From positions 1-64,000 of the forward strand of contig DASTUF010000034.1 in assembly GCA_035759745.1 (NCBI GenBank): a DNA stretch of 64,000 bases, given 5' to 3'. Positions 14,377-22,726 of the stretch are shown here, piece after piece. Position 1 is the stretch's first letter. Every line of letters starts with the position of its first letter. Below the pieces are notes generated by a model, which had not been told where the DNA came from, made no database searches, and was given only the letters and a program-made list of their open reading frames with translations. Source of the stretch: CAMLHP01 sp035759745. GTDB lineage: Bacteria; Gemmatimonadota; Gemmatimonadetes; Gemmatimonadales; GWC2-71-9. The position numbers and the translations under genes were made by a program.

Positions 14377-16233
14377 TTATGACGCGTGCTCCACCCGGGC
14401 CGCGTGGCGGGCGGTCCGGCGGCGGTCCACCGCCGCCAGCTCCCGCTTGCGGAGCCGAATGGTCTCGGGCGTGACCTCGATCAGCTCGTCCTCCTCGATG
14501 TACTCGAGGGCATACTCCAGCGTGATCTGCCGCGGCGGCTCGAGAATGATGTTCTCGTCCGACGAGGTGGTCCGCATGTTGGTCAGCTTCTTCTCCTTCG
14601 TGACGTTCACGTCGAGGTCGCCCGGCCGGCTGTTCTCGCCCACGACCATGCCCTCGTACACGTGATTGCCGGGCGACACGAACATCACCGCCCGCTCCTG
14701 CAGGTTGCCCAGCGCGAAGGCCACCACCGCGCCCTCGCGATCGGCCACCAGCACGCCGCGCTTCCGGCCGGAGAGCGGCCCCGCCCAGGGACCGTAATCG
14801 AGGAACCGGTGGTGCATGATGCCGGTGCCGCGGGTGTCGGTCAGGAACTCCGACCGGTACCCGAACAGGCCCCGCGCCGGGATCCTGAACGTCATACGCA
14901 CCATCCCCTGCCCCGGGTTCCGCATCTCGCTCATCTCGGCCCGGCGGGGGCCCAGCTTCTCCAGCACCGCGCCCATGTGCTCCTCGGGCACGTCGATCAT
15001 GAGTTCCTCGTACGGCTCCAGCCGCTCACCCGATTCACCCTCGCGGGTGATGACCCGGGGCCGGGAGACCTGGAACTCGTACCCCTCCCGGCGCATGGTC
15101 TCCATCAGGATGCCGAGGTGGAGCTCGCCCCGGCCGGCGACACTGTGGGTGTCGGGGCTGCTGGTCTCCTCGACCTTGAGCGCCACGTTACGCTCGAGTT
15201 CCCGATACAGCCGGTCCTTGAGCTGGCGGCTGGTGACGAACTTGCCCTCGCGGCCGGCGAAGGGGCTGTTGTTGACGATGAAGTCCACCGAGATGGTGGG
15301 CTCCTCCACCGCGATGCCCTCGAGGCGCTCGGGGGTGTCCACCGCCGTGATGGTCTTGCCTATCTCGATGCCCTCGAAGCCGGCGAGGGCCACTATGTCG
15401 CCCGCCCCCGCCTGGTTCACCTCGACCCGGCTGAGCCCGTCGAAGGTGAAGAGTTTGGTGACGCGGGCCCGCTCGATCTGTTCGTCGGTGACGGGGCCCG
15501 GCTCGCCCAGCGGCAGCAGCGCTACCTGGTCCCCTACCGACAGCCGACCCCGCTCGATCCGGCCGACGCCAATCCGACCCAGGAAGCTGGAGTGGTCCAG
15601 CGTGGAGACGAGCATCTGGAACGGCGCCGACGGATCGCCAGTCGGAGCCGGCACGTGGCTCAGGATGGTGTCAAAGAGCGGCTCGAGGTTAGTGCCGGGC
15701 TGGTCGAGTTCCAGGGTGGCGGTGCCGGCACGGCTCGAGGTGTACAGGAACGGCGCGTCGAGCTGCTCGTGGGTCGCATCGAGATCGATGAACAGCCCCA
15801 GCACTTCGTCGTGGACCCGCAGCGGCTCGGCGTCGGACCGGTCGATCTTGTTGATGGCCACGATGGGGTGCAACCCCAGCGCGAGCGCCTTCCGGGTGAC
15901 GAACCGGGTCTGGGGCATCGGCCCCTCGGCGGCATCCACCAGGATGAGGACGCCGTCGACCATCCGCAGGATGCGCTCGACCTCGCCCCCGAAGTCGGCG
16001 TGGCCGGGGGTGTCCACGATATTGACCTTGGTGCCCCGCCAGGTCACGGCGGTGTTCTTGGCCAGGATGGTGATGCCCCGCTCGCGCTCGAGCGGGTTGG
16101 AGTCCATGACGCGTTCCGCCACCTGCTGGTTGGCCCTGAAGGCGCCCGCCTGCCGAAGCATCTGGTCCACCAGGGTGGTCTTCCCGTGGTCCACGTGCGC
16201 GATGATTGCCAGATTCCTGATGCCGCTCGACAC
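14377..16233 (-). CDS. typA: Translational GTPase TypA/BipA
   Basis: A 618-residue EF-G-like GTPase. G1 is AHVDHGKTT (12-20), followed by the switch RERGITI, DTPGHADFG and NKIDR. The C-terminal domain III, V and BipA-specific regions are present and full length. BipA binds ribosomes and is needed for stress adaptation and low-temperature growth. Start is GTG at 16233 with GGAAGC 5 nt upstream and a TATAAC -10-like hexamer further up. Downstream the acidic protein follows with a 3-nt gap. Confidence 0.97.
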   Translation of the reverse strand: MSSGIRNLAIIAHVDHGKTTLVDQMLRQAGAFRANQQVAERVMDSNPLERERGITILAKNTAVTWRGTKVNIVDTPGHADFGGEVERILRMVDGVLILVDAAEGPMPQTRFVTRKALALGLHPIVAINKIDRSDAEPLRVHDEVLGLFIDLDATHEQLDAPFLYTSSRAGTATLELDQPGTNLEPLFDTILSHVPAPTGDPSAPFQMLVSTLDHSSFLGRIGVGRIERGRLSVGDQVALLPLGEPGPVTDEQIERARVTKLFTFDGLSRVEVNQAGAGDIVALAGFEGIEIGKTITAVDTPERLEGIAVEEPTISVDFIVNNSPFAGREGKFVTSRQLKDRLYRELERNVALKVEETSSPDTHSVAGRGELHLGILMETMRREGYEFQVSRPRVITREGESGERLEPYEELMIDVPEEHMGAVLEKLGPRRAEMSEMRNPGQGMVRMTFRIPARGLFGYRSEFLTDTRGTGIMHHRFLDYGPWAGPLSGRKRGVLVADREGAVVAFALGNLQERAVMFVSPGNHVYEGMVVGENSRPGDLDVNVTKEKKLTNMRTTSSDENIILEPPRQITLEYALEYIEEDELIEVTPETIRLRKRELAAVDRRRTARHAARVEHAS

Positions 16234-16395
16234 TGCTTCCGCCTGCGTTATAGGCCCTCTCAGCCCGCGGTCCGGGCCTCAATCGGCGCATATATAGAGA
16301 GGGATGGCGAGAGGGGCAAGGTGGGAAAGCGGGTTTGGAGCATTGGGCGCTCACGGCCGAGCAAGCTCCGACTAGCCGTCTATCCGTCCAGCCTT

Positions 16396-17301
16396 CTATT
16401 CACACCCCTCACAATCGTCCCTGCCGGTCTCCAGCTGGACGGTCACGTGGGCGATGCCCTGGCTGGCCAGCACGGCCTTGATCCGCTCCAGCACGTCGGG
16501 GTGCCTGGCGAGGTCGGGCACGGTGGCGTGGCCGCTCATGGCGACGAGGCCGCTGGTGACAGCCCAGACATGGAGGTCATGCACGCCCTCCACCCCGGCG
16601 ATGCCCAGCATGCCCTGCTCTACGTCGGCGAGCGAGAGATCTCTCGGCACCGCCTCCAGCAGGACATCTGTGCTCTCGCGGACCAGGCGCCAGGCGCCGC
16701 CCAGGATGAGCAGGGCGACCACTACCGAGAGGATGGGGTCGGCGAGGAGCCAGCCGGTCGTGGCGATGATGAGTGCGGCGGCGATCGCGGCGATGCTGCC
16801 AAGGAGGTCGGCGGCTACATGGAGGTAGGCGCCGCGGGTGTTGAGGTTGTGCTGGTGGGCGCCGTGGAGCACCGCCAGGGCGATGGCGTTGACTACCAGG
16901 CCTCCCACCGCGACGGCCAGCATCAGGCCCGACCGGATCTCGGGCGGGTTGGCGAAACGCTGGATGGCCTCCACCAGCACCCAGCCCGCAATGGCGAAGA
17001 GTGCGGCGCCGTTGATGAGGGCGCCGAGGATCTCCCAGCGGCGGTAGCCGTAGGTGTTGCGGTCGTCGGCCGGGCGGCGGCCGATCCACGCAGTCAGCAG
17101 GGCGAGTGACAGGGCCCCGACGTCGGCCAGCATGTGTCCGGCGTCGGCCAGCAGCGCCAGCGAGCCCGAAATCCAGCCTCCGACGGCCTCTACCAGCATG
17201 AACGCGGCGGTGAGGCCCAGCACGGCGACGAGCCGCCCGGTGGGCGACGGGTGACTGCCGTGAACGCCCCCGTGCCCCTGATGGGGTAAATTGGGCGTCA
17301 T
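16396..17301 (-). CDS. Cation diffusion facilitator transporter
   Basis: A 301-residue CDF protein of the CzcD/ZitB type, exporting Zn or similar divalent metals in exchange for protons. The N-terminus is His-rich (LPHQGHGGVHGSH, metal-binding). Six membrane segments follow, with the metal-site motif LLADAGHMLAD and the second site HVAADLLG. The C-terminal cytosolic domain ends ETGRDDCEGCE, with two Cys. Its ATG overlaps the divergent ATG of the CNNM gene in the shared CATG. Confidence 0.93.
   Translation of the reverse strand: MTPNLPHQGHGGVHGSHPSPTGRLVAVLGLTAAFMLVEAVGGWISGSLALLADAGHMLADVGALSLALLTAWIGRRPADDRNTYGYRRWEILGALINGAALFAIAGWVLVEAIQRFANPPEIRSGLMLAVAVGGLVVNAIALAVLHGAHQHNLNTRGAYLHVAADLLGSIAAIAAALIIATTGWLLADPILSVVVALLILGGAWRLVRESTDVLLEAVPRDLSLADVEQGMLGIAGVEGVHDLHVWAVTSGLVAMSGHATVPDLARHPDVLERIKAVLASQGIAHVTVQLETGRDDCEGCE
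17287..17292 (+). promoter_or_regulatory. -10-like TAAATT upstream of the CNNM gene
   Basis: TAAATT ends 7 nt before the ATG at 17300, with no Shine-Dalgarno. This spacing matches a leaderless transcript. It lies inside the N-terminal coding region of the divergent CDF gene. Confidence 0.45.
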
Positions 17302-18646
17302 GGAGACAACCTCGGAAGGACCGTTCGGCATCGGCGTCGGACTCGTCCTGGTCGTGGTGCTGGTGCTGGCCAATTCGTTCTTCGTGGCCGCCGAATTCGC
17401 GCTGGTGGGCGCCCGGCGGACCCGTCTCGAAGAAATGGCCCGCGCCGGCGACCGCAAGGCCGCGCTGGCCCGGCGAGCCGTACAATCGCTGGATCGCTAC
17501 ATCTCCGCCACTCAGCTGGGCATTACCCTGGCCTCGCTGGGGCTGGGCTGGATCGGCGAGCCGGCGCTGGCTCACCTGATCGAGAGCCTGCTGGCCTTCC
17601 TGCCGGGCACGGCGCAACTCATCGCCGCACACACGCTGGCCAGCATCGTCGCCTTCGCGATCATCACGGTGCTCCACATCATCCTGGGCGAGCTGGTGCC
17701 GAAGGCGCTGGCGCTGCTGTTCCCCGAGCAGGTGAGCGGCTGGGTAGTAGCGCCGCTGATGGGCTTCAGCTGGGTGATGGCAGGCCCCATCTGGCTGCTG
17801 AACGGCACCGCCAACCGCCTGCTGCGGCTGCTCGGGATCGACCCGCCGGGCGAGCACGAACGGCTGCACTCGCCGGAGGAGATCCGGCTGCTGGTGGAGC
17901 AGAGCACCGAGGGCGGCAGCATGCTGACGCAGGATGCGCGGCTGCTGGAAGGGGTGTTCGAGTTCAGCGAGAAGACGGCGCAGGAAGTGATGACGCCGCG
18001 CACCCGGATGGAGGCGCTGGAGGCGACATTGACGCTGGAAGCGGCGGCGGACGAGGTGGCCCGGCTGCAGCGGTCGCGCTATCCGGTATACACCGAGTCG
18101 CTGGACGAGATCGTGGGAGTAGTGCACGCCAAGGACATCCTGGCCGCGCTGCGGCAGCGGCCGGACGCCACGCTCAAGGAAGTCATGCGCGATCCCATGT
18201 TCGTGCCGGCCACACGCGAGGTGGAAGACGTGCTGACCGACATGAAGCGGCTGAAGACGCACCTCGCGCTGGTGCTGGACGAGTACGGCGGCACCGCCGG
18301 GCTGGTGACGATGGAGGACCTGCTGGAGGAGATCGTGGGCGACATCTTCGACGAGTACGATGCGTCGGAGGCGCTGCGCCAGGTGGAGGGTGCGCCGCTA
18401 CTGGACGGGTCGATGACGGTGGCGGACTTCAACGAGCGGTTCGAGGCGACCCTGGACGAGACGGACTACAACACGCTGGGCGGGTTCGTATTCGGCGAAC
18501 TGGGGCGGCTGCCGCGCCGGGGGGACAAGGTCGTCGTCCAAGGGCGGACGCTGGAGGTGGTGGAGATGGATGGCCGCCGCGTAAAGAGTCTGCGGCTTGT
18601 GGCAGACGACCCAACTGCGGAACTGCAAAAGCGTGAACGGAACTGA
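17300..18646 (+). CDS. CNNM/CorC hemolysin-family protein
   Basis: A 448-residue protein with a DUF21/CNNM membrane domain (about 1-190), a CBS pair (about 210-325) and a C-terminal CorC/HlyC domain (about 350-430). Members are linked to Mg2+/Co2+ efflux. Hallmarks are NSFFVAAEFALVGARRTRLEEM, PRTRMEALEA, VLDEYGGTAGLVTMEDLLEE and IVGDIFDEYD. The ATG (17300) and the divergent CDF ATG overlap. The C-terminal tail (LQKRERN) and the following repeat share AACTGCAA words, so the repeat may have extended the frame. Confidence 0.93.
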   Translation: METTSEGPFGIGVGLVLVVVLVLANSFFVAAEFALVGARRTRLEEMARAGDRKAALARRAVQSLDRYISATQLGITLASLGLGWIGEPALAHLIESLLAFLPGTAQLIAAHTLASIVAFAIITVLHIILGELVPKALALLFPEQVSGWVVAPLMGFSWVMAGPIWLLNGTANRLLRLLGIDPPGEHERLHSPEEIRLLVEQSTEGGSMLTQDARLLEGVFEFSEKTAQEVMTPRTRMEALEATLTLEAAADEVARLQRSRYPVYTESLDEIVGVVHAKDILAALRQRPDATLKEVMRDPMFVPATREVEDVLTDMKRLKTHLALVLDEYGGTAGLVTMEDLLEEIVGDIFDEYDASEALRQVEGAPLLDGSMTVADFNERFEATLDETDYNTLGGFVFGELGRLPRRGDKVVVQGRTLEVVEMDGRRVKSLRLVADDPTAELQKRERN

Positions 18647-18942
18647 AACGGCGTAAACGGGAACTGCAACCGACAACTGCAACCGCAATAACTGCAACCG
18701 CAGATTACGCAGATTTCAAGTTCTGATTGTTCGACGTTGAACTGGTGGCGTCGGTCCGGGCAGGGATCGGCGCTTTTGTTTTTGTGGGTGCACCGCTGGG
18801 TATGGCGCTCAAGGTCGCCTTGGACGCGGGACCAAAGCGGGCTCCACAGAAAACAGGGCGCCGTGCCGGGGGAGGAGTCGCGACATCCTGCTGCAACGAA
18901 CAATCTGCGTGCAAATCGGTGAAATCTGCGGCTGCAGCTGTT
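18647..18942. repeat. Degenerate GCAGATTT element between CNNM and pdxA
   Basis: The gene-free gap after the CNNM stop has three AACTGCAACC words followed by an element with imperfect arms (about 18690-18732 and 18898-18942). Inside are TTTTTGTGGGTGCACCGCTG and GCTCCACAGAAAAC. The size is about 250 bp. No gene frame is convincing. Confidence 0.75.
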
Positions 18943-18967
18943 GTTGTGGTTGCAGTTGTTGGAGCTG

Positions 18968-19867
18968 CTACCGGGCGCCGAGCGTGATCGCGAGTTCGAG
19001 TGCGTGGCGCATGCTGGAGGGGTTGGCGAGTCCCTTGCCCGCAATGTCGAACGCGGTGCCGTGATCGGGTGAGGTGCGGGGGAAGGGCAATCCCAGCGTG
19101 ATGTTCACCGCCTCACCGAAGCTGGCGACCTTGATCGCGGTCATGCCCACGTCGTGGTAGGGCGCCAGCACCGCGTCGAATTCTCCGCGCATCGCCCTCA
19201 CGAACACCGTATCCGCCGGCAGCGGGCCCGCCGCACCGAGCGCTTCGGCGGCAGGTGCCAGCACGCGCTGGTCTTCATCTCCAAAAAGTCCTCCTTCACC
19301 CACGTGCGGGTTCACGGCGCAGAGTGCCAGCCTTGGCTCGCCGATCCCGAACCAGCTCCGCAGCGCCGCGCTCGTGATGCGGCCGGTGCGGACGACGCGC
19401 TCGGTGGAGAGCAGTGCGGGCACGTCGCGCAGCGCCACGTGAGTCGTGACCAGCACCACGCGCAGCCGCTCGGAGGCGAGCATCATGGCGACCGGCACGT
19501 CGCCCGCGAGGTGGGCCAGCCACTCGGTGTGGCCGGGAAAGCGGAAGCCGGCGAGGTTGAGCGCCGCCTTGTGGACGGGCGCGGTGACGATGGCGTCGAC
19601 CCGGCCCGCGAGGGCGAGTTTGGCGGCTGCCTCGACCGCGTGACCGGCGAGGCGGCCAGCCCGCAGGGCGCGCTGGTGATCGGATCCTTCGCCGCTGCCG
19701 AGGCCCCATGGGCCTACGCCTATGTGCTCCCTGGCAGGGATCGAGGAGATGATGTCGTCGGGACCGACGAGGGTGATGTCAGCGTCGAGTGGTGCGGCGA
19801 GCGCCTGGGCGGTGATCTCGGGGCCGATCCCGCGCGGATCGCCGAGGCTCACTGCCACACGGGTCAT
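18968..19867 (-). CDS. pdxA: 4-hydroxythreonine-4-phosphate dehydrogenase PdxA
   Basis: A 299-residue NAD(P)-dependent enzyme of pyridoxal 5'-phosphate biosynthesis (DXP-dependent route). Signature residues: GDPRGIGPEI near the N-terminus, the metal and substrate block APVHKAALNLAGFRFPGHTE, YHDVGMTAIK and FPRTSPDHGTAFDIAG. It overlaps the SurA-like gene by 4 nt, as in E. coli where surA and pdxA are also neighbours. It ends the operon. Confidence 0.96.
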   Translation of the reverse strand: MTRVAVSLGDPRGIGPEITAQALAAPLDADITLVGPDDIISSIPAREHIGVGPWGLGSGEGSDHQRALRAGRLAGHAVEAAAKLALAGRVDAIVTAPVHKAALNLAGFRFPGHTEWLAHLAGDVPVAMMLASERLRVVLVTTHVALRDVPALLSTERVVRTGRITSAALRSWFGIGEPRLALCAVNPHVGEGGLFGDEDQRVLAPAAEALGAAGPLPADTVFVRAMRGEFDAVLAPYHDVGMTAIKVASFGEAVNITLGLPFPRTSPDHGTAFDIAGKGLANPSSMRHALELAITLGAR

Positions 19868-21234
19868 GGGGATTCGGTGCGGATATCGACGTAGTTGGCG
19901 TCGCGAAGGCGGGCCAGGTACTGCTGTTCTCCCAGCTGGCCGGCCAGGGCCGCACGTATCTGCTCGCGAACATCGGCGAAGGCGACTTCGCCCGCCGCAC
20001 GGCGATTGCCAACGACGAGCACGGCGAACTTGACCTTGCCGCCGGGGCCGGGAAGCTCGAAGGGGCCGACCACGGCGCCTGAATCGGCTTCCGCGAGCAC
20101 CTGGGAGTAGGCCGGCGGCAGCGCGGTAAGTGGTGCGTCGCGTGCCTCCTTCTCCTCGGCCTCGTCGTGCACGGCTTCCTGGAGCGAGTCGAACCGGACA
20201 CCGGCGCGCAGCTGGTCGGCGACCCGGGCCGCGAGCGCACGGGCGCTGTCCACGTTCTCCTGCGTGGTCTCGGGGACAATCAGGATGTGGCGGGCGTTTA
20301 CCTCGGTGGGCTGGACCCGCTGCACCTGGATGACATGGAAGCCGTAGACGGTCTCGACCGGATTCGAGATCATCCCCGGCTTGAAGTTCGGATCGAAGAC
20401 CACGTTGTCGAAGCTCCGCACGAAGGTGCCACGGCGCTGCCAGCCGAGGTCGCCTCCCTGCACCGCCGAGCCGGAGTCCTGCGAGAAACGGCGGGCCGCG
20501 GCGGCGAAGTCGCCGCCGGCGCGGAGCGCCCTGGCGATGGAATCGGCCTTGGCGAACGCCACCTGCTTCGCGGCCGCCGAAGGTTGCGGGGTCACCACGA
20601 TCTGCTTGAAGGAAATCGAGGCGGGCCGCTGGCCGATCTGGCCCTTCTGGGCCTCGAAGAACTCGCGCATCTCGGCGTCAGTGGGATTCACCGTCTTGAT
20701 GACTTCGCGATTCTTGAGGGCCTCGATGTACCGGTCGCGCATGAACTTGCGACGCGCCTGCTCGCCGAGGAACCGCCGGAACTCAGCAGAACTCTGGAAG
20801 CCGGACCGGAGCAACTCGGTGTTGAACCCGGATTCGGTGGGGAACCTGTTCCGGGCGGAGCGCAGCTGCTCATCGGCCGTCTGATTCACTTCCTCCGCGG
20901 TGACGATGATGGTGGTGTCGCGCGACGCGGCCTGGACGATCAACTCCTCGTTCACCAGGCGTTCGAGGATGACGTCGCGCACCCGGGCGGTGTCCGCCGG
21001 GGTGCGAATGCTCGCGGCAAACTGCTCGTTACCCTGCAGCGCGAGGAAGAATTCCTCGTCGATCTCGGAGGCGAGGATCGCCTCATTCCCCACCACGGCC
21101 ACCACGCGATCGACGACGTAGGTGGTGTCCTCGGCCAGGATGAACTCGAGGGAGTCCTGCGCCTGCGCCGGTGCGGCGACGAGCATCAGCGCCGCCACCG
21201 CTGCGACGAGCGCAGGCATCCGGCTGCGGCTCAT
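19864..21234 (-). CDS. SurA-like periplasmic peptidylprolyl isomerase
   Basis: A 456-residue exported chaperone/isomerase. Signal peptide about 1-25 (ending APAQAQ). The SurA N-terminal region follows (about 35-175; VDRVVAVVGNEAILASEIDEE), then two parvulin domains (about 200-305, with GGDLGWQRRGTF; about 310-400). SurA helps outer-membrane protein folding. It starts 1 nt from the stop of the upstream lipoprotein and overlaps pdxA by 4 nt. Confidence 0.92.
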   Translation of the reverse strand: MSRSRMPALVAAVAALMLVAAPAQAQDSLEFILAEDTTYVVDRVVAVVGNEAILASEIDEEFFLALQGNEQFAASIRTPADTARVRDVILERLVNEELIVQAASRDTTIIVTAEEVNQTADEQLRSARNRFPTESGFNTELLRSGFQSSAEFRRFLGEQARRKFMRDRYIEALKNREVIKTVNPTDAEMREFFEAQKGQIGQRPASISFKQIVVTPQPSAAAKQVAFAKADSIARALRAGGDFAAAARRFSQDSGSAVQGGDLGWQRRGTFVRSFDNVVFDPNFKPGMISNPVETVYGFHVIQVQRVQPTEVNARHILIVPETTQENVDSARALAARVADQLRAGVRFDSLQEAVHDEAEEKEARDAPLTALPPAYSQVLAEADSGAVVGPFELPGPGGKVKFAVLVVGNRRAAGEVAFADVREQIRAALAGQLGEQQYLARLRDANYVDIRTESP

Positions 21235-21235
21235 G

Positions 21236-22705
21236 CTACTGCCCGACCGCCGCCGGAGCGGTGTCGGCCGGCGCCGGTAGCTGACCGGGAGCCTGTCCCG
21301 GCGCCTGCCCAGGGACCGGAGTCATCTGACCCGGCGCCGGTGCTGGCGTGGAGGTGTCCTGGGCCTGCAGGGTCTGTGCGATCTGGAGGCCGCGTGCGAT
21401 GCCGGCAGGATAGACCTCGTGGTCGATCCGCTCGCGCAGCACGTCGCCCAGTGACGCGGGCACCCGGCGGGCGCGAATGTCGCCGGCCACTACGCGGTCG
21501 AAATACTGCTTGAGCTTGAGGTCCGCCACCTGGAGGCGCTGGGCCAGCGCGATGGTGGAGTCGGTCACGTCGGAGCCAAGGGCCATCTCGTTCCTCAGGG
21601 AATCGACCTGGCCCTGGTACTGCTGGCGAATGCTGGCCCACTCGATGTCGGTGGGGCCGATGCCGGCGCTGTCAGCCTGGTCCAGCACGATTTCGTTCTG
21701 GGCGACGATCCGGGCGTACATGGTGAGCTGCGAATCCGGCAGTGATGCGATCTGCATCTGGTAGGCCGGCGGCAGCTGATTGACCCAGCGGAGAAAGTCG
21801 CTGACCGTGAGGCCGCCGCCGGTGAAAGTGGCCAGGCGGGAGTCATCGGTCCGGTGGGCCTCCATATCCTCCAGCGCCTCGCGCATGTCCCGAGGCGCGT
21901 TCTTGCGAATCTCGAGCTTGCGGCCCGCGGAGAGGCTGTCGATGTAGAGCGAGTCGAGCCGGGCCGCCATGATGACCCTGGCGGCTTCCTTCAGCCGGTC
22001 GCCGGAGGTCGCCACCGATGGACGGCGAATGATGTGGTAGCCGTACGGGGTCTCGACAATGCCGCTCATCGTGCCGGGCGCGAGCGACCAGCCAGCGCTG
22101 TCGAACGCGGTGGCGTAGAAGCCGCGGGGGGCGGGCGGCAGGTACCCACTGTCCTGCGCGCTCTGCGGATCCTGGGAGAGCTGGCGGGCGAGCGCCTCGA
22201 AGCTGGCGCCGTTCTGGAGCCGCTGCAGCGCGCTCTCGGCGTCACCGCGCACCGCCGCACGCTCTTCCGGCGTCGCCGTCTGGGAAACCGTGAACAGGAT
22301 GTGCTGCAGCATCCGATACGCGCTGCCGTTGAACAGGCTGTCCACCTGGGTATCGCTCAGGTTGGACGCCCGGGCGAGCAGGGTGTCCTTCCAGCGCGCG
22401 TCCTTGATCTCGGCGAGCGCGGGCCAGAGCGCCTGGGCCACGGTGGCCGAGTCGGCGGGGAGCTTTCCTTCGGCGACGGCATGGGCAAAGAGGGCGTAGT
22501 CCATCCACAACCCGGTCACGTACTCGGCGGCATCGGAGTTGAGGCGCACGCCCTTGGGACCGGTAAGGATCTCGGACAGCCGCTCAGGGGTGAGCTGGAG
22601 CTCGCCCGCGCGGGCCGCGACATCGGCATGAGCCTGGAAGATGGACTTGAAATCCGAGCACCCGGCCAGGACCACCAGGCTCAGCACGACCAGCAATCGC
22701 CGCAT
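21236..22705 (-). CDS. Parvulin-type isomerase lipoprotein
   Basis: A 489-residue lipoprotein with lipobox LAGC (Cys16). It has a SurA/PpiC-like N-terminal helical region and a parvulin domain (about 130-230; ILFTVSQTATPEER, AYRML, VETPYGYHIIRRP). The C-terminal tail (about 455-489) is a Pro/Gly/Ala/Gln-rich disordered segment with GQAPGQ repeats. It works with the SurA-like isomerase in the same operon, probably in outer-membrane protein biogenesis. It follows mfd by 21 nt. Confidence 0.88.
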   Translation of the reverse strand: MRRLLVVLSLVVLAGCSDFKSIFQAHADVAARAGELQLTPERLSEILTGPKGVRLNSDAAEYVTGLWMDYALFAHAVAEGKLPADSATVAQALWPALAEIKDARWKDTLLARASNLSDTQVDSLFNGSAYRMLQHILFTVSQTATPEERAAVRGDAESALQRLQNGASFEALARQLSQDPQSAQDSGYLPPAPRGFYATAFDSAGWSLAPGTMSGIVETPYGYHIIRRPSVATSGDRLKEAARVIMAARLDSLYIDSLSAGRKLEIRKNAPRDMREALEDMEAHRTDDSRLATFTGGGLTVSDFLRWVNQLPPAYQMQIASLPDSQLTMYARIVAQNEIVLDQADSAGIGPTDIEWASIRQQYQGQVDSLRNEMALGSDVTDSTIALAQRLQVADLKLKQYFDRVVAGDIRARRVPASLGDVLRERIDHEVYPAGIARGLQIAQTLQAQDTSTPAPAPGQMTPVPGQAPGQAPGQLPAPADTAPAAVGQ

Positions 22706-22726
22706 GACTACTCCCGAAATGAAGGA

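Noticed and set aside
14386..17109. 907-residue plus-strand frame
   Set aside because: Antisense to typA and the CDF gene; codon bias in GC-rich DNA keeps the frame open. The sense genes have clear families.
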